From: Zoogloeaceae bacterium
Lineage (GTDB): Bacteria > Pseudomonadota > Gammaproteobacteria > Burkholderiales > Rhodocyclaceae
Assembly (NCBI GenBank): GCA_024235675.1
Contig: JACKLZ010000001.1
Coordinates: 1,128,822-1,192,821 of the forward strand
Reading direction: 5' to 3'
Length of the DNA: 64,000 nt
Part shown: positions 7,599-14,826 of the stretch, piece after piece
Position numbering within the stretch: the stretch's first letter is position 1
Layout of the letters: the number at the start of each line of letters is the position of its first letter
Translations under genes and position numbers: made by a program
Notes under the pieces: model-generated
Databases searched by the model: none
Told to the model about the DNA's origin: nothing
The model's input: only the letters and a program-made list of their open reading frames with translations

Positions 7599-9509
7599 TT
7601 ATTCCGATGCCAGAATGTGATGCCGCCGTAAGGCTTCAATCACCTGGTCCGCTGACGCCTCAACCGAATTGCCAACAGTCTTGAGTCGAACCTCAGCCTC
7701 TTCCGGCGCCTCGTACGGCGAGTCGATGCCGGTAAAATTCTTCAACTCACCGCGTCGCGCCTTCTTGTAGAGCCCTTTCGGGTCGCGCTCTTCGGCGACT
7801 TCGAGCGGCGTGTCGACAAACACTTCCAGGAATTCCCCTTCTTCAACCAGTGTTCGGGCCATGCGGCGCTCGGAGCGGAAGGGGGATATGAAGGCGGTGA
7901 TGACGATGAGGCCGGCGTCGACCATCAGTTTGGACACTTCGGCCACGCGACGGATGTTTTCGACGCGATCGGCATCGGTGAAGCCGAGATCCTTGTTCAG
8001 CCCGTGGCGGACGTTGTCGCCGTCGAGCAGGTAGGTGTGGCGGCCCATGGCGTGGAGCTTTTTCTCGACCATGTTGGCAATCGCTGACTTGCCGGCGCCG
8101 GACAGGCCGGTAAACCACAACAGGCAGGGCTTCTGACCTTTCATGCCACCGCGCGCGGCTTTGTCGACGTCCACGTGCTGCATGTGGATGTTGTGCGAGC
8201 GGCGCAGGGCAAAGTGGATCATGCCAGCGCCGACGGTGCTGTTGCTCAGCCGGTCGATGAGGATGTAGGCACCGGTGTCGCGGTTGTCGGCATAGGCGTC
8301 GAAGGCGATCTGGCGGTCGAGGCTGAGATTGCACACGGCGATGCCGTTGAGGTCGAGCTTCTTGGCGGCCACGTGCTCCAGGGTATTGACGTTCACCTGG
8401 TACTTGATTTCGGTGACGGTCGCCGTGACCATTTTGGTGCCAATCTTGAGCAGATAGGCGCGCCCCGGCAGCATGGGCTCTTCGTGCATCCAGACGATGG
8501 TGGTCTCGAACTGGTCGGCCGAGCTGGCCGGGTGCTCGGCGATGGAAATGACATCGCCGCGGGAGACGTCAATTTCATCGGCCAGCGTCAGCGTAATCGA
8601 CTGACCCGCCACCGCCTGCGGCAGATCGCCGTCATGGGTGACGATGCGTGCCACCGTGCTCTCTTTGCCCGACGGCTGAACGCGAATGCGGTCACCCGGC
8701 TGAATCACGCCGCTGGACACCGTACCGGCAAAGCCACGGAAGTCGAGATTGGGGCGATTGACCCACTGCACCGGCAGACGGAACGGCGCCTTCTGCATGC
8801 GCTCTTCATCGATTTCGACGGTTTCAAGGTAGCCCATCAGCGTCGTGCCGTGATACCAGGAGAGCTTGTCGCTGGGGGTGATGATATTGTCGCCCTTGAA
8901 GGCCGACAGCGGAATGAAGGTGATGCCTTCGATCCCGATGCGGGCGGCGAATTCACGGTAGTCTTCGACGATTTTGCGGTAGGTCTTTTCGGAGTAATCG
9001 ACCAGATCCATCTTGTTGATGGCGACCACGATGTGGCGGATGCCGATCAACGAGACCAGATAGCTGTGGCGCCGCGTCTGGGTGAGGATGCCCTTGCGCG
9101 CATCGACCATGAGGATGGCGACGTCCGCAGTTGAGGCGCCGGTGACCATGTTGCGGGTGTATTGCTCGTGCCCCGGGGTATCGGCAACGATGAACTTGCG
9201 CTTGTCGGTCGAGAAAAATCGATAGGCCACGTCGATGGTAATGCCCTGCTCGCGCTCGGCGGCGAGGCCATCGACCAGCAGCGCGAAGTCGATGTCCTCG
9301 CCCTGGGTGCCGTATTTTTTCGAGTCAGCCTCGACCGCGGCCATCTGGTCTTCGAACAGCATCTTGGACTCGAACAGCAGGCGCCCGATCAGGGTGCTCT
9401 TGCCGTCATCCACGCTGCCGCAGGTGATGAAACGCAGCAGGCTCTTGTGCTCGTGGCTGCGCAGGTATTCGCCAATGTCGGAGGCGATGAGATCGGATAC
9501 ATGGGCCAT
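7599..9509 (-). CDS. cysNC: Bifunctional sulfate adenylyltransferase GTPase subunit / APS kinase (CysNC)
   Basis: A 636-residue fusion. Residues 1-450 are CysN, an EF-Tu-like GTPase: G1 GSVDDGKST at 31-39, G3 DTPGHEQYTRN, G4 NKMD. Residues from about 455 are the APS kinase CysC: Walker A GLSGAGKS near 468-475, DGDNVRHGLNKDLGF, ISPFRSERR and DPKGLYKKARRGE. With CysD it converts sulfate and ATP to APS, with GTP hydrolysis driving the reaction; the kinase domain phosphorylates APS to PAPS. The start overlaps the cysD stop by one base (TAATG), so translation is coupled. The fused form with an APS kinase resembles NodQ, which feeds PAPS to sulfotransferases. Here it sits inside a polysaccharide locus. 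Confidence 0.96.
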   Translation of the reverse strand: MAHVSDLIASDIGEYLRSHEHKSLLRFITCGSVDDGKSTLIGRLLFESKMLFEDQMAAVEADSKKYGTQGEDIDFALLVDGLAAEREQGITIDVAYRFFSTDKRKFIVADTPGHEQYTRNMVTGASTADVAILMVDARKGILTQTRRHSYLVSLIGIRHIVVAINKMDLVDYSEKTYRKIVEDYREFAARIGIEGITFIPLSAFKGDNIITPSDKLSWYHGTTLMGYLETVEIDEERMQKAPFRLPVQWVNRPNLDFRGFAGTVSSGVIQPGDRIRVQPSGKESTVARIVTHDGDLPQAVAGQSITLTLADEIDVSRGDVISIAEHPASSADQFETTIVWMHEEPMLPGRAYLLKIGTKMVTATVTEIKYQVNVNTLEHVAAKKLDLNGIAVCNLSLDRQIAFDAYADNRDTGAYILIDRLSNSTVGAGMIHFALRRSHNIHMQHVDVDKAARGGMKGQKPCLLWFTGLSGAGKSAIANMVEKKLHAMGRHTYLLDGDNVRHGLNKDLGFTDADRVENIRRVAEVSKLMVDAGLIVITAFISPFRSERRMARTLVEEGEFLEVFVDTPLEVAEERDPKGLYKKARRGELKNFTGIDSPYEAPEEAEVRLKTVGNSVEASADQVIEALRRHHILASE

Positions 9510-10408
9510 TAAAAGTACCCCTCCTGCTTTTTCTTTTCCATGGACGCGGCCGAATCGTGGTCGATCACCCGGCCCTGACGTTCAGACGTTTTGGTGAGCA
9601 GCATTTCCTGAATAATCGCCGGCAGCGTGTCGGCCTCGGACTCGACCGCCCCGGTTAGCGGATAGCAGCCCAGGGTGCGGAAGCGCACCTTGCGCATCAT
9701 CGGCACCTCGCCAGCCTTGAGCGGCATGCGCTCGTCGTCGACCATGATCAGCGCGCCATCGCGCTCGACCACCGGCCGCGCGGCCGAGTAGTACAAGGGC
9801 ACGATGGGGATGTCTTCAAGATAGATGTATTGCCAGATGTCCAGCTCAGTCCAGTTCGACAGCGGAAACACCCGCATCGACTCGCCCTTGTGCTTGCGGG
9901 CGTTGTAGAGCTTCCACAACTCGGGGCGCTGCACTTTCGGGTCCCAGCGGTGCTGTGCGCTGCGGAAAGAGAAAATACGCTCCTTGGCGCGTGATTTTTC
10001 TTCATCGCGGCGCGCGCCGCCAAAGGCCGCATCGAAGCCATACATGTCGAGCGCCTGCTTGAGGCCCTCGGTCTTCATGATGTCGGTGTGGATCGCCGAG
10101 CCGTGGGTGAAGGGATTGATGTCCTTCTCGACGCCTTCGGGGTTGATATGCACCCGCAAGTCGAGGCCGAGTTCCTTCACCATCTTGTCGCGGAAAGTGT
10201 ACATCTCCCGAAACTTCCAGCGCGTATCCACGTGCAGCAGCGGAAACGGCGGCTTGGCCGGGTAGAAGGCCTTCATGGCCAGATGCAGCATCACTGCGCT
10301 GTCCTTGCCGATCGAATAGAGCATGACCGGGTTATCGGCCTCGGCCACCACCTCGCGCATGATGTGGATGCTTTCGGCCTCAAGCCGTTGCAAATGAGTC
10401 AATGTCAT
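9509..10408 (-). CDS. cysD: Sulfate adenylyltransferase subunit 2 (CysD)
   Basis: From the ATG at 10408 the product has 299 residues, the usual length for CysD (E. coli CysD is about 302). It begins MTLTHLQRLEAESIHI like family members. A good ribosome binding site (AGAGGA, 6 bases before the ATG) supports this start. The PP-loop SIGKDSAVM is at 32-40, followed by FGGARRDEEKSRAKERIFSFR (split here as FGGARRDEEKSRAKER, IFSFR) and LSNWTELDIWQYI. It adenylates sulfate together with CysN. The same frame stays open for another 275 codons upstream, entered separately as the long form 9509-11233. Confidence 0.95.
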   Translation of the reverse strand: MTLTHLQRLEAESIHIMREVVAEADNPVMLYSIGKDSAVMLHLAMKAFYPAKPPFPLLHVDTRWKFREMYTFRDKMVKELGLDLRVHINPEGVEKDINPFTHGSAIHTDIMKTEGLKQALDMYGFDAAFGGARRDEEKSRAKERIFSFRSAQHRWDPKVQRPELWKLYNARKHKGESMRVFPLSNWTELDIWQYIYLEDIPIVPLYYSAARPVVERDGALIMVDDERMPLKAGEVPMMRKVRFRTLGCYPLTGAVESEADTLPAIIQEMLLTKTSERQGRVIDHDSAASMEKKKQEGYF

Positions 10409-11233
10409 TGCTGTCCTCTTGCGAAAACCGTGTTGATCGTCGCTGGCCGATTGCGCCAACGCCGTGTTGTTCGAATCATACGATACTGCCGGTGGTGCCT
10501 CGGGCACGCGGTGGCGCACCAGCACCAGGCGCGACGCATTGGCCGCCAGCCAGGCCGCTACCGGCTCTACCCGCGTGATGTCGGCACCCACCCAATGCAA
10601 CTGCAACGCCCGGCCCGCCAACGCGCACATCCGCTCCAGAAAATCGACCACGGCCGGTGCCTGCAGCGGCACGGTCACGATGCGCCAGTACAAACGACCG
10701 CGCGGGCCGCGCGCAAACAGCACGGTCCGCGTCGCATCCAGGCGCTGCTCGCCGCACCAGAAGCGCAATCGCGCGTCGAGTGCCGGAGCGTCGGGCGCAT
10801 CTTGTTTATCCGAGGCGCGAAGAATGGTCTGCCAGTCGGGCGGATCAATGCCCCAACTCGCCACATACCGCGCCACCGTGCGCTCACCCAGATCGATGTC
10901 AAAACGACGCACCAGCCAGCGGGCCACCGCCTGGTGCTGCCACAGCCCGCCCGCCTCGCCTGCATGCTCGGGCGAGCACGCCAGAAAAGCGTCGCGAACC
11001 CCGGCTTCGACTGCCTTCTCGATCGCGCGGCCACTGCCAACCGGCCGCCCCTGCGGACGGACATCAACGCCCGCCCAACCGCCCTGCGCAAATGCTTTCG
11101 CCGCAGCCACAACTGTCGGCACCGACAGCCCTGTCGCCGCCGAGACCTCCGCCAGGGTACGTCCCTGCCGACGCAGCTCAACCGCCCGTCGTCGGGCCCG
11201 GTTCAGCGCATCGCCGGTCAAACGCGGCGGCAT
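9509..11233 (-). CDS. Long in-frame form: IS630-transposase-like HTH region continuous with CysD
   Basis: The frame from ATG 11233 runs without a stop through the canonical cysD start to 9509 and would give 574 residues. The added 275 residues are not found in ordinary CysD. Residues about 13-50 form a helix-turn-helix (RRQGRTLAEVSAATGLSVPT). About 85-130 form a second HTH-like segment (HQAVARWLVRRFDIDLGERT). About 155-255 recall a degenerate DDE domain of IS630 transposases (WVGADITRVEPVAAWLAAN, then LVLVRHRVP) without a recognisable acidic triad. No ribosome binding site precedes 11233. The region could be a true fusion, or a separate DNA-binding protein whose stop was lost while cysD is translated from its own internal start. 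The sequence cannot decide between these. Confidence 0.6.
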   Translation of the reverse strand: MPPRLTGDALNRARRRAVELRRQGRTLAEVSAATGLSVPTVVAAAKAFAQGGWAGVDVRPQGRPVGSGRAIEKAVEAGVRDAFLACSPEHAGEAGGLWQHQAVARWLVRRFDIDLGERTVARYVASWGIDPPDWQTILRASDKQDAPDAPALDARLRFWCGEQRLDATRTVLFARGPRGRLYWRIVTVPLQAPAVVDFLERMCALAGRALQLHWVGADITRVEPVAAWLAANASRLVLVRHRVPEAPPAVSYDSNNTALAQSASDDQHGFRKRTAMTLTHLQRLEAESIHIMREVVAEADNPVMLYSIGKDSAVMLHLAMKAFYPAKPPFPLLHVDTRWKFREMYTFRDKMVKELGLDLRVHINPEGVEKDINPFTHGSAIHTDIMKTEGLKQALDMYGFDAAFGGARRDEEKSRAKERIFSFRSAQHRWDPKVQRPELWKLYNARKHKGESMRVFPLSNWTELDIWQYIYLEDIPIVPLYYSAARPVVERDGALIMVDDERMPLKAGEVPMMRKVRFRTLGCYPLTGAVESEADTLPAIIQEMLLTKTSERQGRVIDHDSAASMEKKKQEGYF

Positions 11234-11264
11234 GAATCATTCAATCTAAGTGGCATGGTGATAT

Positions 11265-11306
11265 ATTAAACATTTATTTTGTCAGACTCAGTGTTAAATA
11301 TTTAAC
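11265..11306. promoter_or_regulatory. Divergent control region with a perfect 14-bp palindrome and a degenerate second copy
   Basis: The 140 bp between the HTH/cysD frame (start 11233, -) and cysQ (start 11374, +) is markedly AT-rich against GC-rich genes. GTTAAATATTTAAC at 11293-11306 is a perfect palindrome. ATTAAACATTTATT at 11265-11278 matches it at 10 of 14 positions, with centres 28 bp apart. Two symmetric sites between divergent sulfur genes, one of which begins with an HTH region, suggest an operator, perhaps autoregulatory. Promoter hexamers are not assigned with confidence. Confidence 0.5.
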
Positions 11307-11373
11307 TGCGACGTCGCCAACGCGGCACTTCTGCATTAATCTGCCCCATCTGCCCCGCTCACGGAGTCCCGGA

Positions 11374-12141
11374 ATGCTTGATCGCCTCGCCCTGCTCGAA
11401 CGCCTGCTACCCATCGTCCACGCTGCTGGCGAGCTGATCATGAAGATCTATGGCTCAGATTTCTCGGTGCGTGGCAAAGCCGACCAATCCCCTGTCACCG
11501 AAGCCGACGAGCGTGCCGAAGCCTTGATTCTGCCCGCCCTCGCTGCACTGCTGCCCGACACGCCCATCGTGGCCGAAGAAGCCGCCGCGGCCGGCACCAT
11601 CCCGAATGTCGGCGCACGTTTCTGGCTGGTCGACCCGCTCGACGGCACTAAAGAGTTCATCAGCCGCAACGGCGAGTTCACCGTCAACATCGCCTTGATT
11701 GAAAACGGACAGCCGACGGTCGGTGTCGTCTTGGCGCCCGCACTCGGGCGGCTGTTTGCCGGCGCGGTCGGCCACGGCGCCTTTGTTGAAGACGCCGACG
11801 GACGCCGGCCGATCGCCGTCCGCAACGTGCCGGCCGAAGGCCTCACGGTCGTCGCCAGCCGCTCACACGGCGACGCGACAGCGCTCGACGCTTTCCTCGC
11901 CGGACGCAAAGTGGCCGAACTGCGCGGGGCGGGCTCCTCGCTCAAGATCTGCCTGGTCGCTGCCGGCGAAGCCGATCTCTATCCGCGCCTGGGCCGCACC
12001 ATGGAATGGGACATCGCCGCGGGTCATGCGGTCCTGACCGCCGCCGGCGGGCGCCTCACCCGCACCGACAACACGGCGCTGAGCTACGGCAAACCCGACT
12101 TCGCCAATCCGCACTTTGTCGCCGCGGGCGCTGTAGACTGA
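11374..12141 (+). CDS. cysQ: 3'(2'),5'-bisphosphate nucleotidase CysQ
   Basis: A 255-residue inositol-monophosphatase-fold enzyme. Visible motifs are the metal-binding VAEEAAAAG, WLVDPLDGTKEFISRNGEF (seen as WLVDPLDGTKEF then ISRNGEF) and the C-terminal WDIAAGHAVLTAAGG. CysQ hydrolyses PAP, the by-product of PAPS-dependent sulfotransfer or reduction, and so relieves inhibition. The ATG at 11374 is preceded by GGAG at a good distance. It diverges from cysD-cysNC and precedes the SLC13 permease by 18 bp, so uptake, activation and PAP removal are encoded together. Confidence 0.94.
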   Translation: MLDRLALLERLLPIVHAAGELIMKIYGSDFSVRGKADQSPVTEADERAEALILPALAALLPDTPIVAEEAAAAGTIPNVGARFWLVDPLDGTKEFISRNGEFTVNIALIENGQPTVGVVLAPALGRLFAGAVGHGAFVEDADGRRPIAVRNVPAEGLTVVASRSHGDATALDAFLAGRKVAELRGAGSSLKICLVAAGEADLYPRLGRTMEWDIAAGHAVLTAAGGRLTRTDNTALSYGKPDFANPHFVAAGAVD

Positions 12142-12159
12142 TCGGCGCAACGCCCCCTC

Positions 12160-13893
12160 ATGACCGCCACCTGGGTTCTGCTCTCACTCGCTCTGCTGGT
12201 CGCCCTGCTGGTGCATGGTCGCCTGTCCCCCGCGTTGCTGTTCTGCGGCTGGGCCGGTGGCTACCACCTGCTGGGCTTGATCAGCGAGCGCGAACTTCTT
12301 GAGAGTTACGCCAACCCCGGGCTGGCCGTATTGTTGCTGTTGCTGCTGATATCACTGGTGTTGGAGCGCGCGCCGCTCATCGAGCGCTTCTCGGACACGC
12401 TCCTCAAAGGCGGCGAGCGCCTCGCCACCTTCCGTATGTGTCTGGTCACCGCGGCGTGCTCTGCCTTCCTCAACAACACCGCCGTGGTCAGCACCTTGCT
12501 GGGCACCATCACGCGCCAGCGCCACCACCCCGCTTCCCGTTTGCTGCTGCCACTGTCTTACGCCGCCGTGCTGGGCGGCATCACTACTTTGGTAGGCACC
12601 TCCACCAACCTGGTCGTCAACTCCTTCGCCGAGCGCGCCGGCCTGCCATCGATCTCAATGTTCCAGATGACGACTGTCGGCGTCCCGGTGGCCCTGGCCT
12701 GCATCGTCTGCCTGACGCTGGTCGCCCGCTGGCTACCCGTACGCACAGGCGACGACAGCGGCCCACGGCAAGCCTACTTTCTGGAAGCCCGCCTGAGCGC
12801 CGGCTCACCCCTCATCGATCGCAGCATCGAAGCAAACCGTCTGCGCAACCTCGACGGTCTGTTTCTGGTTGAAATCGTACGCGGCGGACGACTCATCTCC
12901 CCGGTGTCACCCGAAGAAATCCTGCATGCGGACGATGTGCTGATTTTCACCGGCGAAGTCGAAAAAATGCAGGTCATCGACCGCTTTCCCGGCTTGCAGG
13001 TGTTCGGCACACGCGCCGACGATCTGCTGCGTTCCAACCTGGTCGAAGTGGTGATTTCCAGCGACTCGGAACTGGCCAACCGAACCCTGCGCGAAGTGGA
13101 CTTCCGCACCATGTTCGACGCCGGCGTGGTCGGCATCCGCCGCGGCGACAAACGCCTGACCGGCCAGTTGGGCCGGATACCGCTGAAGGTGGGTGACGCC
13201 CTGTTGCTGGCCGCCGGCGCCGACTTTGCCCAGCACCGCAACCTGGCGCGCAACTTTCACCGCGTGGGCGGCGCCCCGCTGCATCCCAAGCTCACTCAGC
13301 CTCAAACACGTTGGGTGGTCGGCGGATTCGCCAGTGTCATCATCGCCGCCGCGACCAACGTCCTGCCACTGTTTGCCGGGCTGCTGCTCTTGCTTGCCAC
13401 GTTTCTGGCCAGTGGCCTGCTCTCAATGGCCGAAATTCGCCGGCGCTTCCCGTTTGAACTGATTCTGGTCATCGGCGCCGCCCTGGCCATCGCGCGCGTG
13501 CTCGAATCCTCGGGCGGTGCGGCCATCATCTCGGACTTTGTCGCCCATGTCTTTGGCGACCTGGGCGTCTGGGGTGCGTTCATCGGCATCTACCTGATGA
13601 CCGTGATCCTCACCGAAGTGGTCACCAACAACGCCGCCGCCGCGCTGGCCTTCCCTATCGCGCTCTCCACGGCAAACGCCTTCGGCGCCGACCCCACGCC
13701 ATTCGTGATGCTGGTGGCCTATGGCGCGAGCGCCGGCTTTCTGATCCCCTTCGGCTATCAAACCCACCTGATGGTGTATTCGCCAGGGCGCTACCGCGTG
13801 ATGGACTTCGTGCGCACCGGCACACCGGTCGCGCTGGTCTATGCAACGGTTGTACTGCTGCTGGTGCCACGGGTGTTTCCGTTCTTCCCATAG
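12160..13893 (+). CDS. SLC13-family permease with internal RCK_C/TrkA-C domains, probable sulfate transporter
   Basis: A 577-residue membrane protein. N-terminal transmembrane helices (from LLSLALLVALLVHG through about residue 190) include the conserved SAFLNNTAVVSTLLG and GTSTNLVVNSF segments of the CitM/SLC13 group. Residues about 205-370 are a soluble insert with two RCK_C-like modules (SPLIDRSIEANRLRNLDGLF, ILHADDVLIFTGEV). C-terminal helices contain TEVVTNNAAAALAFPIALS and GYQTHLMVYSPGRYRVMDF. This architecture is common in bacterial sulfate/anion importers. The substrate is inferred from cysQ 18 bp upstream and from the divergent cysD-cysNC pair. Confidence 0.85.
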   Translation: MTATWVLLSLALLVALLVHGRLSPALLFCGWAGGYHLLGLISERELLESYANPGLAVLLLLLLISLVLERAPLIERFSDTLLKGGERLATFRMCLVTAACSAFLNNTAVVSTLLGTITRQRHHPASRLLLPLSYAAVLGGITTLVGTSTNLVVNSFAERAGLPSISMFQMTTVGVPVALACIVCLTLVARWLPVRTGDDSGPRQAYFLEARLSAGSPLIDRSIEANRLRNLDGLFLVEIVRGGRLISPVSPEEILHADDVLIFTGEVEKMQVIDRFPGLQVFGTRADDLLRSNLVEVVISSDSELANRTLREVDFRTMFDAGVVGIRRGDKRLTGQLGRIPLKVGDALLLAAGADFAQHRNLARNFHRVGGAPLHPKLTQPQTRWVVGGFASVIIAAATNVLPLFAGLLLLLATFLASGLLSMAEIRRRFPFELILVIGAALAIARVLESSGGAAIISDFVAHVFGDLGVWGAFIGIYLMTVILTEVVTNNAAAALAFPIALSTANAFGADPTPFVMLVAYGASAGFLIPFGYQTHLMVYSPGRYRVMDFVRTGTPVALVYATVVLLLVPRVFPFFP

Positions 13894-13998
13894 TTAGCAG
13901 CTGACGCAGTAAAGCCGCGGCAATCGGAAATTTGTCGCAGCCCATAAAAACAACGTCGTATAGACTTCCAGCCAACGCCAACGGACCAGAGGGTTTCA

Positions 13999-14778
13999 AT
14001 GACCATACTACTTCTCGCACTTACGAACATCGCAATGTTGGCCGCGCTGGCACTCATCCTCCACAAGGTGCGGCGGCTGCACATCGCCATGTTTGAGGTA
14101 TCGGACAAACTGAATGATATTCACCACGAGTCGCGTGAGCTGTACGGTCAAATTCAAGCCTACGTCGATCTGGTGCGCCTGCTTCGGATCGAAACACCCC
14201 TACCTCGCCTGCGCGGCTGGGCGGCCTCACCCGACTTTCTGCTGCTGGTTGCAAAACACGCACTGCGTTCAAAGCCAAACACAATTTTTGAGTGCAGCTC
14301 CGGAGCATCGACGGTGGTCTTGGCGCGATGCGCCCAACTGAATGGGGTCGGTCATGTCTATAGCCTTGAACATGACCCACACTTTGCCGATATAACCCGG
14401 CAGAGTCTGGCCGATGCTGGCGTCGCCGAATGGGCTACCGTGATTGATGCCCCCCTGACACCGGAGCCCGCTCTGGGGGGCCAACTCTGGTACGCCACAT
14501 CGGCCATTCCCAACATCGAAGATATCGACATGCTGGTGATCGACGGCCCGCCCGAATCCACCGCCCCGCTCGCACGCTTCCCAGCCTTGCCTGCGCTGGC
14601 CCCACGGTTCGCCGCGCGGTGCGACATCTTCGCCGATGATGCCGACCGCCCTGCAGAGCGAGCCATGATCGAACGCTGGAAACAAGATGATGGCGAGGCA
14701 CTCGACATTGAGGCCGCGTTCATCCCGGCGGAGAAAGGGTGCGCCCACTTGGTCGTCCGTCGGCGTGACACGGCCTGA
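13999..14778 (+). CDS. Membrane-anchored class I SAM-dependent methyltransferase
   Basis: A 259-residue protein. Residues 1-21 form one hydrophobic helix (ILLLALTNIAMLAALALIL) followed by a basic stretch and a probable short coiled coil (VSDKLNDIHHESRELYGQI), so the enzyme appears tethered to the inner membrane facing the cytoplasm. From about residue 85 there is a Rossmann-type fold: FECSSGASTVVLARCAQ (motif I region), VYSLEHDPHFADITRQSL, and IDMLVIDGPPES. It lies 105 bp after the permease and 48 bp before the flippase, at the head of the + strand polysaccharide genes. A role in methylating the glycan or its lipid-linked precursor is plausible, but the substrate is unknown. Confidence 0.72.
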   Translation: MTILLLALTNIAMLAALALILHKVRRLHIAMFEVSDKLNDIHHESRELYGQIQAYVDLVRLLRIETPLPRLRGWAASPDFLLLVAKHALRSKPNTIFECSSGASTVVLARCAQLNGVGHVYSLEHDPHFADITRQSLADAGVAEWATVIDAPLTPEPALGGQLWYATSAIPNIEDIDMLVIDGPPESTAPLARFPALPALAPRFAARCDIFADDADRPAERAMIERWKQDDGEALDIEAAFIPAEKGCAHLVVRRRDTA

Positions 14779-14826
14779 TCCCGTGAAAACCGGCGCCCTC
14801 TCCCGGCCAACTCAAGCACACGCCAA

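Noticed and set aside
8175..9134. 319-codon open frame opposite cysNC
   Set aside because: It mirrors the GC-rich third-position pattern of cysNC, has no ribosome binding site and no family resemblance.
10088..11269. 393-codon open frame opposite cysD and the HTH region
   Set aside because: The - strand has clear CysD and HTH text; the + strand product is His/Arg-rich shadow sequence.
10409..11373. Intact IS630 insertion sequence
   Set aside because: No terminal inverted repeats or TA target duplication seen, and the DDE part is short and degenerate.
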